DNA of 57,846 nt from the NCBI GenBank assembly GCA_049318625.1, contig JBMOGA010000019.1, forward strand, positions 1 to 57,846. Direction: 5' to 3'. Origin of the DNA: JBMOGA01 sp049318625. Lineage in GTDB: Bacteria > Pseudomonadota > Alphaproteobacteria > Rhizobiales > Hyphomicrobiaceae. A model generated the notes under the pieces. That model was not told where the DNA came from. It did no database searches and saw nothing but the letters and a program-made list of their open reading frames with translations. Below, in pieces: positions 25,056 through 33,819 of this stretch; positions within the stretch are counted from its first letter, which is position 1; each line of letters begins with the position of its first letter. The position numbers and the translations under genes are program-made.

Positions 25056-25409
25056 ATGCGCACGTTCCTCATCGCTTACGATCTGGCCAAGCCGAACCGC
25101 AACAAGCACGCCGTGGCGAGCGCCGTGATGGCCATTGGCAGCGCCTGGGCCCGGCCGCTCGACGCCACATGGTACGTGAAGACGGATATGAACGAGTCCG
25201 AGATCGAGCAGCGCCTGGCCGATCTCCTCGACACCGACGACGGCCTTCTGGTGCAGGCGGTCGAGGCCCCGGCGCTGCTGGCGCAGACGTCGCTGCGCTG
25301 GTTCCGTCAACGCCGGCCGGGCTTCGATGTCGAGCAGGAAACCAACGTCATCGCCTTTCCCGTCCGCGAGGCACCGCCCGCCCAGGCCGAGCTTCCGCTC
25401 GCCAGCTGA
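25056..25409 (+). CDS. Small Cas2/SinR-like ferredoxin-fold protein
   Basis: A 117-residue protein. The start MRTFLIAYDLAKPNRNKHAVASAVMAIG, with Asp9 at the end of the first strand, then LDATWYVKTDMNESEIEQRLADLLDTDDGLLVQAVE, follows the beta-alpha-beta pattern of Cas2-like proteins known as the SinR family. The C-terminal tail (FPVREAPPAQAELPLAS) is unconserved. No CRISPR array or cas1 is in the window, so an adaptation role is unlikely. It sits between his genes on the opposite strand. Possible nuclease activity is inferred from the fold only. Confidence 0.6.
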   Translation: MRTFLIAYDLAKPNRNKHAVASAVMAIGSAWARPLDATWYVKTDMNESEIEQRLADLLDTDDGLLVQAVEAPALLAQTSLRWFRQRRPGFDVEQETNVIAFPVREAPPAQAELPLAS

Positions 25410-25437
25410 GCGCGAGCCGGCGGAGCGGCCTTGGCGA

Positions 25438-26091
25438 TCAGGGCCGCCACTTCAGGAAATTGCCGATGAGCCGGAGGCCCAGCGTCTGGCTCTTCTCGGG
25501 ATGGAACTGGGTGCCAGCCACGTTGCCCCGTCCGACGATCGCGGTCACGGGGCCACCATAATCCGTCTCCGCGACCACATCGCTGGCCGTGGTCGCGGCC
25601 AGATGGAACGAGTGGACGAAGTAAGCGTGCAGCCCGTCGGGCCCGGTCTTGATCCCGTCGAGTAGAGCATGGGGTGTGTGCACGGTCAGCGTGTTCCAAC
25701 CCATGTGCGGGATCTTGAGGGCGGCATCCGACGGCACGATCGCCGTCACGTCGCCGGCGATCCAGCCGAGCCCCGGCGTCTCGCCGAACTCGAGGCCGCG
25801 CGTCGCCATGAGTTGCATGCCCACGCAGATGCCGAGAAAGGGCCGGCCGTCACGCTCGACGGCCGCGCGCAGTGTGTCCACCATGCCCGGCACCGCATCG
25901 AGGCCGCGCCGGCAGTCGGCATAGGCTCCCACGCCTGGCAGCACGATGCGGTCGGCGGCGCGCACCACGGCCACGTCGTTGGTCACATGAATGCGTGCCG
26001 GAACCTCGGCCTCGACGGCGGCGCGCTCGAACGCCTTCGCCGCCGAATGGAGATTCCCGGAGCCGTAATCGATGATGGCGACGTTCTGCAT
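25438..26091 (-). CDS. hisH: Imidazole glycerol phosphate synthase glutaminase subunit
   Basis: The 217-residue class I glutamine amidotransferase that feeds ammonia to HisF. Catalytic Cys lies in GICVGMQLM, and the His/Glu pair in GTQFHPEKSQ. The N-terminus VAIIDYGSGNLHS and VLPGVGAYADC are diagnostic. ATG at 26091 was chosen since it gives the family start. The DUF2628 gene upstream ends 6 bases away, so they are co-transcribed. Confidence 0.97.
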   Translation of the reverse strand: MQNVAIIDYGSGNLHSAAKAFERAAVEAEVPARIHVTNDVAVVRAADRIVLPGVGAYADCRRGLDAVPGMVDTLRAAVERDGRPFLGICVGMQLMATRGLEFGETPGLGWIAGDVTAIVPSDAALKIPHMGWNTLTVHTPHALLDGIKTGPDGLHAYFVHSFHLAATTASDVVAETDYGGPVTAIVGRGNVAGTQFHPEKSQTLGLRLIGNFLKWRP

Positions 26092-26096
26092 GGGTC

Positions 26097-26582
26097 TCAG
26101 ATTCGTGAGATATCGACGAGGCGCGACATCGGCTGCCCGGAAAGGCCCTCCGACCGCAGCGCCCGCGCACTTTCGATCGACGGCCGGATCGCTGGCTCGC
26201 CGGGCAGCCAGGCCTCGAAGAATCGGCGCTCGCACTCCGCCCGCGACCGCCCCGACACAGTGCCGACCATCTGCCAACCGCGCCGTTCCAGTGCCCAGCG
26301 CCGCAGCGACGTGGCCTCGAACCCGACCAGCACATTGAGCGCGACCGAGACCAGCGCGCTCCAGACCGGAACGACCCCGAGGGCGTCGAGCGCGGCCGCC
26401 GAGCCGATCGTCAGCACGATGTAGACGAGCGCGATCAGCCAAAGGCCGTGGGCCAGCATCCAGAACGGCCCCAGAATGCTGGCCGCCCACGAAAAGCCGT
26501 CGCGGATAAACCGCAGATCTTCCGCCCGCTCGATCCGGTCGGCGGCGGGGTGGGCCCGCTCATGCACGGTAAAGACGATCAC
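26097..26582 (-). CDS. DUF2628 domain-containing membrane protein
   Basis: A 161-residue protein with the DUF2628 pattern: AEDLRFIRDGFSWAASILGPFWMLAHGLWLIALVYIVL gives a first hydrophobic pair, then GVVPVWSALVSVALNVLVGFEATSLRRWALERRGW a second. The C-terminal third is soluble and ends at 26097. Function unknown. It is commonly embedded between hisB and hisH in alphaproteobacteria, as here, so it is transcribed with the histidine genes. Confidence 0.88.
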   Translation of the reverse strand: MIVFTVHERAHPAADRIERAEDLRFIRDGFSWAASILGPFWMLAHGLWLIALVYIVLTIGSAAALDALGVVPVWSALVSVALNVLVGFEATSLRRWALERRGWQMVGTVSGRSRAECERRFFEAWLPGEPAIRPSIESARALRSEGLSGQPMSRLVDISRI

Positions 26583-26600
26583 GCCGTCGCCTCGCTTCGA

Positions 26601-27197
26601 TCAGCCTGCCAAAGTGCCCTTGGTCGACGGCACCCGCCCCGCCTGCCGGGGGTCGATCGCCACGGCGTCCTTGAGCGCCCGGGCCAGCCCTTTATAGCAG
26701 GTCTCGGCGATGTGATGATTGTTCTCGCCGTACAGGCAGGCAACGTGCAGCGTAATACCGGCATTCTGCGCGAACGCCTGGAACCATTCGCGGAACAGCT
26801 CCGTGTCCATCTCGCCGATCTTCGGCCGCGTGAACGTCACGTGCCAAACGAGGTAGGGCCGGCCGGACACGTCGATGGCGACCCGCGTCAGCGTCTCGTC
26901 CATCGCCAGATGCACGTCCGCATACCGGGTGATCCCGGTCTTGTCGCCGAGCGCCTTCGCCAGTGCCTGGCCGAGCACGATGCCGCTGTCCTCGGCCGTG
27001 TGGTGAAAGTCGATGTGCAGATCGCCCTTCGCCTCGAGCGTGATGTCGATCAGCGAGTGCCGGGCCAGTTGCTCCAGCATGTGATCGAGAAACCCGATGC
27101 CGGTCGCGATCTCCGCCTTGCCCGTGCCGTCGAGGTCGACGTGCGCGCGGGTGCTCGTCTCCTTGGTCTGCCGTTCGATGGTGGCCTGACGGGTCAA
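26601..27197 (-). CDS. hisB: Imidazoleglycerol-phosphate dehydratase
   Basis: The 198-residue monofunctional dehydratase (no N-terminal phosphatase). The two manganese-binding motifs are DFHHTAEDSGIVLGQAL and NNHHIAETCYKGLARAL, and GFLDHMLEQLARHSLID is present. It is the first gene of the minus-strand his group, divergent from hslV, with 154 bases between starts. Its end is 18 bases from the DUF2628 start. Confidence 0.98.
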   Translation of the reverse strand: MTRQATIERQTKETSTRAHVDLDGTGKAEIATGIGFLDHMLEQLARHSLIDITLEAKGDLHIDFHHTAEDSGIVLGQALAKALGDKTGITRYADVHLAMDETLTRVAIDVSGRPYLVWHVTFTRPKIGEMDTELFREWFQAFAQNAGITLHVACLYGENNHHIAETCYKGLARALKDAVAIDPRQAGRVPSTKGTLAG

Positions 27198-27251
27198 AGG
27201 TGCCTCCGCTCGGGTTGCGCGGTCTCGGTCACGCGTCTACCAGCTCCGCCG

Positions 27252-27281
27252 CCCTTCTGATAGGGGTGGGCCCACCTATCG
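27252..27281 (+). promoter_or_regulatory. Candidate heat-shock promoter / inverted repeat before hslV
   Basis: CCCTTCTGA (27252-27260) and CCACCTATCG (27272-27281) loosely fit alphaproteobacterial sigma-32 elements. The stretch 27259-27280 is also an imperfect palindrome (GATAGG...CCTATC around GTGGGCCCAC). Weak evidence. Confidence 0.25.
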
Positions 27282-27351
27282 TTGACGCGGGCCGCAGCCC
27301 CTTGCCTCGGCCGCCCGGCATCGCGACATAGGGATGAACACAGGAGAGCGC

Positions 27352-27915
27352 ATGCCCGAGGATACGACCCGCGCGACCAGTTGGCACGGCACCACCATCC
27401 TGACCGTCCGCAAAGGCGGCAAGGTGGTGATCGCCGGCGACGGCCAGGTGAGCTTCGGCCAGACGGTGATGAAATCGAACGCCCGCAAGGTCCGCGCGAT
27501 CGGCCAGGGCGAAGTGATCGGCGGATTTGCCGGCGCCACCGCCGATGCCTTCACCCTGTTCCAGCGCCTCGAGACGAAGCTCGAGCAGTACCCGGGCCAG
27601 TTGACCCGCGCCTGCGTCGAACTCGCCAAGGATTGGCGCACCGACCGTTACCTGCGCCGCCTCGAGGCGATGATGATCGTCGCGGACAAGGACGTGACCC
27701 TGGTCCTCACCGGCAACGGCGACGTGCTGGAGCCGGAGCACGACGTGATGGGCATCGGCTCCGGCGGCATGTTCGCGCTGTCCGCCGCACTGGCCTTGTT
27801 GGACCAGCCGCTCGATGCCGATACGATCGCCCGCAAGGCCATGAAGATCGCCGCCGACCTCTGCGTTTACACCAACGATCAGCTCGTCGTGGAAACCCTG
27901 CCGTCCAGCCGCTGA
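27352..27915 (+). CDS. hslV: ATP-dependent protease peptidase subunit HslV
   Basis: The 187-residue proteasome-like subunit of the HslUV (ClpYQ) protease. The mature catalytic threonine is Thr14 in HGTTILTVRKGGKVVIAGDGQVSFG, so a 13-residue propeptide is removed, as in many alphaproteobacteria. The GIGSGGMFALSAA and IAADLCVYTND segments are standard. ATG 27352 has AGGAG in front; an in-frame ATG at 27334 is weaker. hslU follows after 58 bases. Confidence 0.96.
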   Translation: MPEDTTRATSWHGTTILTVRKGGKVVIAGDGQVSFGQTVMKSNARKVRAIGQGEVIGGFAGATADAFTLFQRLETKLEQYPGQLTRACVELAKDWRTDRYLRRLEAMMIVADKDVTLVLTGNGDVLEPEHDVMGIGSGGMFALSAALALLDQPLDADTIARKAMKIAADLCVYTNDQLVVETLPSSR

Positions 27916-27973
27916 GTGCGGTGGCCGCACGGCCTGCAACTTGCCTGTCCGTCTCGTCCCACTTGAGGGTGCC

Positions 27974-29284
27974 ATGACCACGTTCTCGCCGCGCGAAATC
28001 GTCTCCGAACTCGACCGGTTCATCGTCGGCCAGAAGGACGCCAAGCGCGCCGTCGCCATCGCGCTCCGCAACCGCTGGCGCCGCCAACAGCTCGGCCCCG
28101 AGCTCAAGGAGGAGGTTCTGCCGAAGAACATCCTGATGATCGGGCCGACCGGATGCGGCAAGACCGAGATCTCGCGACGGCTGGCGCGCCTCGCCGGCGC
28201 GCCGTTCCTGAAGGTGGAGGCGACCAAGTTCACCGAGGTCGGCTACGTCGGCCGCGACGTCGAAAGCATCGTCCGCGATCTCGTCGAGGTCGGCATCGCC
28301 ATGGTGCGCGAGAGCAAGCGGCGCGAGGTGCGCGCGCGCGCCGAGAAAGCAGCAGAAGAGCGCGTGCTCGATGCCCTCGTCGGCGAAGGCGCGTCGCCCG
28401 CCACGCGCGAATCCTTCCGCAAGCGGCTGCGCAACAACGAGTTGAACGACAAGGAGATCGAGATCCGCGTCTCCGATACGCCGACGCTGCCGACCATGGA
28501 TATCCCCGGCATGCCCGGCGGCCAGTTCGGCATGATCAATCTCGGCGACATGCTGGGCAAGGCGCTCGGCGGCCGCACAAAGGCGCGGCGCTTCCACGTC
28601 CGCGACAGCCACGACGTTCTGATCGCGGAGGAGAGCGACAAGCTGATCGACGCCGAGCAGATCATTCAGGAGGCGATCCGATCCGTCGAGAACGACGGGA
28701 TCGTATTCCTCGACGAGATCGACAAGATCTGTTCCCGCTCCGAGACCGGCCGCATGGTCGGCGATGTCTCGCGCGAGGGCGTCCAGCGTGATCTGTTGCC
28801 GCTGATCGAGGGCACCACGGTCACCACCAAGCACGGCCCGGTCAAGACCGACCATATTCTCTTTATTGCCTCCGGCGCGTTCCACGTCTCCAAGCCGTCC
28901 GACCTGCTGCCCGAGCTCCAGGGCCGCCTGCCCATCCGCGTCGAGTTGCAGTCGCTGACGCGCGAGGATTACCGCCGCATCCTGACCGAGCCGCACGCCA
29001 GCCTCATCAAGCAGTACATCGGGCTGATGCAGACCGAGGGCCTGACGCTGGACTTCTCCGAGGACGCCATCGACGCCATTGCCGACATTGCCGTCGAGGT
29101 GAACTCGACGGTCGAGAATATCGGTGCCCGCCGCCTCCAGACCGTCATGGAGCGCATCCTCGACGAGGTGTCATTCGATGCGTCCGACCGCAGCGGCCAG
29201 ACCGTCGCCATCGACGCCGCCTACGTCCGAGACCGCGTCGGCGCCCTCGCCAAGAATGCGGATCTGAGGAAGTTCATTCTCTGA
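27974..29284 (+). CDS. hslU: ATP-dependent protease ATPase subunit HslU
   Basis: The 436-residue AAA+ unfoldase partner of HslV. Walker A is GPTGCGKTEISRRLA, Walker B is GIVFLDEIDKIC, and the I domain fills roughly residues 110-230 with VRESKRREVRARAEKAAEERVL. The sensor/arginine region (ELQGRLPIRVEL) and the conserved C-terminus ADLRKFIL, which docks into HslV, are present. Adjacent to hslV, forming one operon. Confidence 0.98.
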   Translation: MTTFSPREIVSELDRFIVGQKDAKRAVAIALRNRWRRQQLGPELKEEVLPKNILMIGPTGCGKTEISRRLARLAGAPFLKVEATKFTEVGYVGRDVESIVRDLVEVGIAMVRESKRREVRARAEKAAEERVLDALVGEGASPATRESFRKRLRNNELNDKEIEIRVSDTPTLPTMDIPGMPGGQFGMINLGDMLGKALGGRTKARRFHVRDSHDVLIAEESDKLIDAEQIIQEAIRSVENDGIVFLDEIDKICSRSETGRMVGDVSREGVQRDLLPLIEGTTVTTKHGPVKTDHILFIASGAFHVSKPSDLLPELQGRLPIRVELQSLTREDYRRILTEPHASLIKQYIGLMQTEGLTLDFSEDAIDAIADIAVEVNSTVENIGARRLQTVMERILDEVSFDASDRSGQTVAIDAAYVRDRVGALAKNADLRKFIL

Positions 29285-29308
29285 CGCCTGTCGCAACCCG
29301 CGCGGCGG

Positions 29309-30547
29309 TCAGCAGGGCACTTCGCCCTTGAGCAACATCGGCACACGGCCGGTGAGGCCGGCCGCCTCGCGCACCAGCAAGCGCTTCAGTCCGGGCATCC
29401 TGTCCACCAACCCGAGTCCGGCCTCGCGGATCGAGCGCAGCAGGGTGATGTCGTTCGAGAACAGCCGGTTGAGCCCTTCGAAGGTCGCCGCCGACATCCA
29501 CGAATCGAAGCGGCGCCAGCGCTCGTAGCGCGCCAGCGTGGTGGCATCTCCGAGATCGAGCCCGACCCGCGCGGCATCGACGAGCACCTCGACCAGTGCG
29601 GCGACATCCCGTAACCCGAGATTGATCCCCTGACCGGCGATGGGATGCACGCCGTGCACCGCGTCCCCGACCAGCGCCAGCCGGCGCGCCACATAGGCCC
29701 GCGCGAGCTGCGTCGACAGCGGCCAGGATTGGCGCGGTCCGTCGAGCGTCAGCACGCCGAACCGCCCGCCGGCGCGCCGGTCGATCTCGGCCAGGAAGGC
29801 GGCATCGTCCATGGCCAGGATCTCGCGGGCGGTGTCCGCGCGCTCCGACCAGGTGATGCAGGCACGATCGCCGGGCAGGGGCAGGATCGCGAACGGCCCA
29901 CTCGGCAGGAAGTGCTGCGTCGCGGTCGCATCGTGGGGCAACTCGATACGCACACGCGTGACGATGCCGGTCTGCCCTTTGCCCCATGTCACGACGCCGA
30001 TGCCCGCAGCCTCGCGCAATCGCGAACGCCGGCCATCGGCCGCCACGACCAGCGGCGCCGCCAGCCGCTCACCCGTCTCCAGGGTAACCACGGCATCGGC
30101 GACCCCGTCGGCCTTGAGATCGACGGCGCGCCCCCGATGGATCGTGATATCCGGCGTGGCTGCCACGGCGCTGGCCAGTGCGTCGTCCAAGGCCCGGTTC
30201 GGCACGATGAACGAGGCCGGCTCGTCACCGTCGAGCAGGTTGTCGTAGGTGGTCAGGATCGGCCGCACACCGGCATCGAGACGGGAATCGGTGAGCGCGA
30301 TCCGCAACACCGGCTGGGCGTGCGCCGCGATGTCGGCCCAGGCGCCGATGGCATCGAGCAGACGCTTCGAGCCCGCCGTGATCGCCGACGCCCGCACATC
30401 GTCGGCCGCCTCGGCCTTGGCCTCGTCGATCAGCGCCACACGAAGGCCCGGACCGAGCGAACGCACCAGTGCCAGCGCCGCGGCCTGTCCGATGAAACTT
30501 CCGCCGGACACGATGATGTCGAAACGTAGGGCTTCGGGCTCGCTCAT
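29309..30547 (-). CDS. UbiH/UbiF family FAD-dependent hydroxylase
   Basis: A 412-residue aromatic-ring monooxygenase of the UbiH/VisC/COQ6 group, likely in ubiquinone synthesis. FAD motifs are IIVSGGSFIGQAAALALV (GxGxxG-like, with one glycine replaced by Ser-Phe), VVAADGRRSRLREAAGI (DG motif), and LVGDAVHGVHPIAGQGINLGLRD (GD motif). Which ring position is hydroxylated cannot be told. It is convergent with hslU and divergent from tesB, an arrangement often seen with tesB-glnK-amtB. Confidence 0.92.
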   Translation of the reverse strand: MSEPEALRFDIIVSGGSFIGQAAALALVRSLGPGLRVALIDEAKAEAADDVRASAITAGSKRLLDAIGAWADIAAHAQPVLRIALTDSRLDAGVRPILTTYDNLLDGDEPASFIVPNRALDDALASAVAATPDITIHRGRAVDLKADGVADAVVTLETGERLAAPLVVAADGRRSRLREAAGIGVVTWGKGQTGIVTRVRIELPHDATATQHFLPSGPFAILPLPGDRACITWSERADTAREILAMDDAAFLAEIDRRAGGRFGVLTLDGPRQSWPLSTQLARAYVARRLALVGDAVHGVHPIAGQGINLGLRDVAALVEVLVDAARVGLDLGDATTLARYERWRRFDSWMSAATFEGLNRLFSNDITLLRSIREAGLGLVDRMPGLKRLLVREAAGLTGRVPMLLKGEVPC

Positions 30548-30747
30548 GGTCGTCCGCTCGTTTCTGTGCCGTCTTTAGTGTCCCGATGGCGAAGTTCGAC
30601 AATGGCCCGCCGGATATGATGGCGGACTTCGGAATCACCACACGAGGTGCCAGCTTGACAACGGGTACCGGCACCCGTTCCGTGCAGGCCAACAGTATGC
30701 CGGTCCGACTCCGGCCGTGCGACCGAAACCGTCAATCTGGAGCAGGC

Positions 30748-31650
30748 ATGTCGTCACATCCCGCCGGCGCCGCGACCGACGCACTGCCGGGTCTTCTCGC
30801 GCTGCTCGACCTGGAGCCGCTCGAAGACAACCTGTTTCGCGGACAGAGCATCCGCGAGGGCTGGCAACGGGTCTACGGCGGCCAGGTGCTGGGCCAGGCG
30901 CTGATGGCCGCCGTCCGCACGGTGCCCGACGACCGCACAGCTCACTCGCTGCATGGCTATTTCCTGCTCGGCGGTGATCCCCAGGCCCCGATCATCTATG
31001 ACGTGGAGCGCATCCGCGATGGCGGCAGCTTCACCACCCGGCGCGTCAAGGCCATCCAGCACGGCCGGCCGATCTTCGTCATGAGCGTGTCGTTCCACAA
31101 GCCGGAGCCGGGCTACCAACACCAGAGCACCATGCCCGATGTCCCGCCGCCCGAGTCGTTGCCGACCGAGGCCGAGTTCATCTCCCGACTGGTGGCCAAC
31201 CTGCCCCCCAACATGAAATCGCACTGGGAGCGTGAGCGGCCGATCGAGATGCGACCGGTGGATCTGGCCCGCTACCTCTCGCGCGAGCCGCGACCGCCGG
31301 TGCAGAGCATCTGGATGCGTGCCAACGGCCGCCTGCCGGACTCCGATGCGGTGCACCAGTGCGTGCTGGCCTATGCCTCGGACTTCACGCTGCTCGACAC
31401 GGCCCTCATCGCTCACGGCAAACTGCTGTTCGACGTCGATATCCAGCTGGCCAGCCTCGACCACGCATTGTGGTTCCACCGGCCGTTTCGCGCCGACGAA
31501 TGGCTCCTCTACGTGCAGGATAGCCCCTCGGCACACGGCGCCCGCGGGTTCTGCCGCGGCAGCGTCTTCACGCGAGACGGCCGCCTCGTCGCCTCGGTGA
31601 CACAGGAAGGTCTGACCCGCCCGCGCTCTACAGCCTATGTCGTGACCTGA
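30748..31650 (+). CDS. tesB: Acyl-CoA thioesterase II
   Basis: A 300-residue double-hotdog thioesterase that hydrolyses acyl-CoA. The first hotdog has NLFRGQSIREGWQRVYGGQVLGQALMAA and HSLHGYFLLGGDP; the second has LAYASDFTLLDTAL, SLDHALWFHRPFRADEWLLY and GRGSVFTRDGRLVASVTQEGLTR-like ending (with CRGS). Start at 30748 (MSSHPAGAATDALPG) follows GGAGCAGG; the long upstream extension in frame is not family-like. Confidence 0.94.
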   Translation: MSSHPAGAATDALPGLLALLDLEPLEDNLFRGQSIREGWQRVYGGQVLGQALMAAVRTVPDDRTAHSLHGYFLLGGDPQAPIIYDVERIRDGGSFTTRRVKAIQHGRPIFVMSVSFHKPEPGYQHQSTMPDVPPPESLPTEAEFISRLVANLPPNMKSHWERERPIEMRPVDLARYLSREPRPPVQSIWMRANGRLPDSDAVHQCVLAYASDFTLLDTALIAHGKLLFDVDIQLASLDHALWFHRPFRADEWLLYVQDSPSAHGARGFCRGSVFTRDGRLVASVTQEGLTRPRSTAYVVT

Positions 31651-31657
31651 ACCGGCC

Positions 31658-31729
31658 TTTTGGGCAGGTTGCCTAAAATTTAGGCGACCGACGCTGATGA
31701 AAAATTGGCTTCCGGCCGTCTGCCCAAAA
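31658..31729. repeat. Nested inverted repeats upstream of glnK
   Basis: Outer arms TTTTGGGCAG (31658-31667) and CTGCCCAAAA (31720-31729) are perfectly complementary. Inside lies GCCTAAAATTTAGGC (31671-31685), a 7-bp inverted repeat with one spacer base. It could be the tesB terminator, or activator sites for the nitrogen-regulated glnK promoter. The A-run after the right arm gives a T-run only on the minus strand. Confidence 0.5.
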
Positions 31730-31771
31730 AAACGTATTTCCTTTCAGGACCTTAAGACTAGACCCCCGGTT

Positions 31772-31787
31772 TGGCACAGGACTTGAC
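31772..31787 (+). promoter_or_regulatory. Candidate sigma-54 promoter for glnK-amtB
   Basis: TGGCAC (31772-31777) then AGGAC and TTGAC. GG at -24 and the expected GC at -12 are correctly spaced, but -12 reads GA. glnK-amtB is a classical NtrC/sigma-54 operon, which supports the site; the mismatch lowers it. It would give a 60-base leader. Confidence 0.4.
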
Positions 31788-31860
31788 TCCTGATCCCCAG
31801 GCCACGCGCCAGTCCGGCATCGATGCGGTGCTGGACGTAGTCGCAAGAAGGGGTGCTGAC

Positions 31861-32199
31861 ATGAAGCTGATTACGGCGATCATCAAGCCATTCAAGCTCG
31901 AGGAGGTCCGCTCTGCGCTGACCGATCTCGGCCTGCAAGGGATGACGGTGACCGAGGTCAAGGGTTATGGCCGCCAGAAAGGTCACACGGAAATCTACCG
32001 CGGCGCCGAGTACGCCGTGAGCTTCCTCCCCAAGATCAAGATCGAAGTCGCGGTCGCATCGGGCGAGGTTCAGAAGGCCATCGAAGCAATCAGCCGGGCC
32101 GCAAAGACGGGCCAGATCGGCGACGGCAAGATCTTCGTGTCCCCCATCGAGCATACCGTGCGCATCCGCACCGGCGAGACCGACGAGACGGCCCTGTAA
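31861..32199 (+). CDS. glnK: PII nitrogen regulatory protein GlnK
   Basis: A 112-residue trimeric PII protein. The T-loop GYGRQKGHTEIYRGAEY holds the uridylylation site Tyr51, and the B- and C-loops (AAKTGQIGDGKIFVSPIEHTVRIRTGE) are standard. PII integrates 2-oxoglutarate, ATP/ADP and glutamine signals and blocks AmtB at low ammonium demand. The start at 31861 matches all PII proteins. It is 52 bases ahead of amtB in a likely operon. Confidence 0.98.
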   Translation: MKLITAIIKPFKLEEVRSALTDLGLQGMTVTEVKGYGRQKGHTEIYRGAEYAVSFLPKIKIEVAVASGEVQKAIEAISRAAKTGQIGDGKIFVSPIEHTVRIRTGETDETAL

Positions 32200-32251
32200 G
32201 GGCCGGACGATCAACCAACGGGCAAATCTGACAACGAGGGAGTTACAGTCA

Positions 32252-33721
32252 ATGCTTCTACGGTCACTCAGGGCGGCGGTGCCTCTCCTGGCACTTCTCC
32301 CGGCTCTTGCACTGGCAGTGGATCCGGCATTCGCCGCCCCGCCGGTACCGAACAAGGGCGACACCACCTTCATGTTCGTCTCGACGGTTCTCGTTCTGCT
32401 CATGACGGTGCCCGGCCTCGCACTCTTCTACGGCGGCATGGTTCGCTCGAAGAACATGCTGTCGGTGCTCATGCAGGTGATGGCCATCACCTGCTTGGTC
32501 GCGATCATCTGGGTCGTCTACGGCTACAGCATGTCGTTCACCGGCGGCGGCGCACTGAACGATTGGGTCGGCGGCTTCTCGAAGCTGTTCCTGGCCGGCG
32601 TCACGGCCGAATCGACCGTCGCGACGTTCTCCAACGGCGTTGTCGTTTACGAATACAGCTTCATCGCCTTCCAGATGACCTTCGCCTGCATCACGCCGGC
32701 GCTGATCGTCGGCGCATTTGCGGAGCGCGTGAAGTTCTCGGCGCTGCTGGTCTTTGCCGCGCTGTGGGTCACGTTCGTGTACTTCCCGATCGCCCACATG
32801 GTCTGGTACTGGGCCGGTCCGGACGCTCTCGCCGATGCCGCCAAGGCTGTCGCGTCTGCAACGGGTGACGCCAAGGCCAAGGCCGAGGAAGCGCTCGCCG
32901 CGGTCCAGGCCGACGCAGGCAAGGTGTTCCAGTGGGGCGCCATCGACTTCGCCGGCGGTACCGTCGTGCACATCAACGCGGGCATCGCCGGACTTGTCGG
33001 CGCCCTCGTGATCGGCCGTCGCGTCGGTTACGCCAAGGAAGCGATGCCTCCGCACTCGCTCACCATGACGATGATCGGCGCCTCGCTGCTGTGGGTCGGC
33101 TGGTTCGGCTTCAACTGCGGCTCGAACCTCGAGGCCAACGGCACCGCGCTCATCGCCATGATGAACACGTTCGTCGCGACGGCTGCAGCCGGCCTCGCAT
33201 GGATGCTCGCCGAGTGGATGGCCAAGGGTAAGCCCTCGGTTCTGGGTCTCGCCTCTGGCCTCGTCGCAGGTCTGGTGGCGGTGACGCCGGCCTCTGGCTT
33301 CGCCGGTCCGATGGGCTCGATCATGCTGGGCCTCGTGGCCGGCGTGGTCTGCTTCGTGTTCTGCACCTCGATCAAGAACTCCTTCGGCTACGACGACAGC
33401 CTCGATGTCTTCGGCGTCCACTGCATCGGCGGCATCGTCGGCGCGATCGGCACGGCCATCGTGGCCAACCCGTCGTTCGGCGGTACGGGCATCGCCGACT
33501 ACGTCACCAAGCCGGGTGAACTGGTCATCGCGCCGTACGACATGGCGGCCCAGATCATCATCCAGGCCAAGGCGGCCGGCCTCACACTGGTTTGGTCGGG
33601 TGTCATCTCGCTGGTGCTGTTCAAGATCGTCGACCTCATCTTCGGGCTCCGTCCCGCCGAGGAGAAGGAGCGCGAGGGTCTGGACGTCACGGAGCACGGC
33701 GAGCGCGCCTACAATTACTGA
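32252..33721 (+). CDS. amtB: Ammonium transporter
   Basis: A 489-residue inner membrane transporter. A signal peptide (LLALLPALALAVDPAFA) is followed by eleven predicted helices. The pore twin histidines are in GGTVVHINAGIAGLVGALVIG and VFGVHCIGGIVGAIGTAIV. A soluble insertion rich in Ala/Lys (about 195-225, SATGDAKAKAEEALAAVQADAGKVF) sits in one loop, longer than in E. coli AmtB. GlnK is encoded directly upstream and likely gates the channel. Confidence 0.98.
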   Translation: MLLRSLRAAVPLLALLPALALAVDPAFAAPPVPNKGDTTFMFVSTVLVLLMTVPGLALFYGGMVRSKNMLSVLMQVMAITCLVAIIWVVYGYSMSFTGGGALNDWVGGFSKLFLAGVTAESTVATFSNGVVVYEYSFIAFQMTFACITPALIVGAFAERVKFSALLVFAALWVTFVYFPIAHMVWYWAGPDALADAAKAVASATGDAKAKAEEALAAVQADAGKVFQWGAIDFAGGTVVHINAGIAGLVGALVIGRRVGYAKEAMPPHSLTMTMIGASLLWVGWFGFNCGSNLEANGTALIAMMNTFVATAAAGLAWMLAEWMAKGKPSVLGLASGLVAGLVAVTPASGFAGPMGSIMLGLVAGVVCFVFCTSIKNSFGYDDSLDVFGVHCIGGIVGAIGTAIVANPSFGGTGIADYVTKPGELVIAPYDMAAQIIIQAKAAGLTLVWSGVISLVLFKIVDLIFGLRPAEEKEREGLDVTEHGERAYNY

Positions 33722-33730
33722 TCTCGAACC

Positions 33731-33754
33731 GGAGCGGCGCCTCGGCGCCGCTCC
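33731..33754. repeat. Perfect 11-bp GC hairpin after amtB
   Basis: GGAGCGGCGCC (33731-33741) and GGCGCCGCTCC (33744-33754) pair perfectly with a two-base gap. No T-run. It may protect the glnK-amtB mRNA 3' end; a true terminator follows at 33820. Confidence 0.6.
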
Positions 33755-33819
33755 CCCTGGACTACGGTCTTCCCCTGGTTATCGAGCACAAGGTTCTCCC
33801 CTGGACGTGCTCGAACTCA

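Noticed and set aside
25056..25409. Calling the Cas2-like gene a CRISPR adaptation gene
   Set aside because: No cas1, repeats or other cas genes are present in the window; the SinR-like group occurs without CRISPR.
32264..33697. A 477-codon minus-strand frame opposite amtB
   Set aside because: The product is His/Asp/Arg-rich, and the plus strand encodes an intact ammonium transporter with all pore residues.
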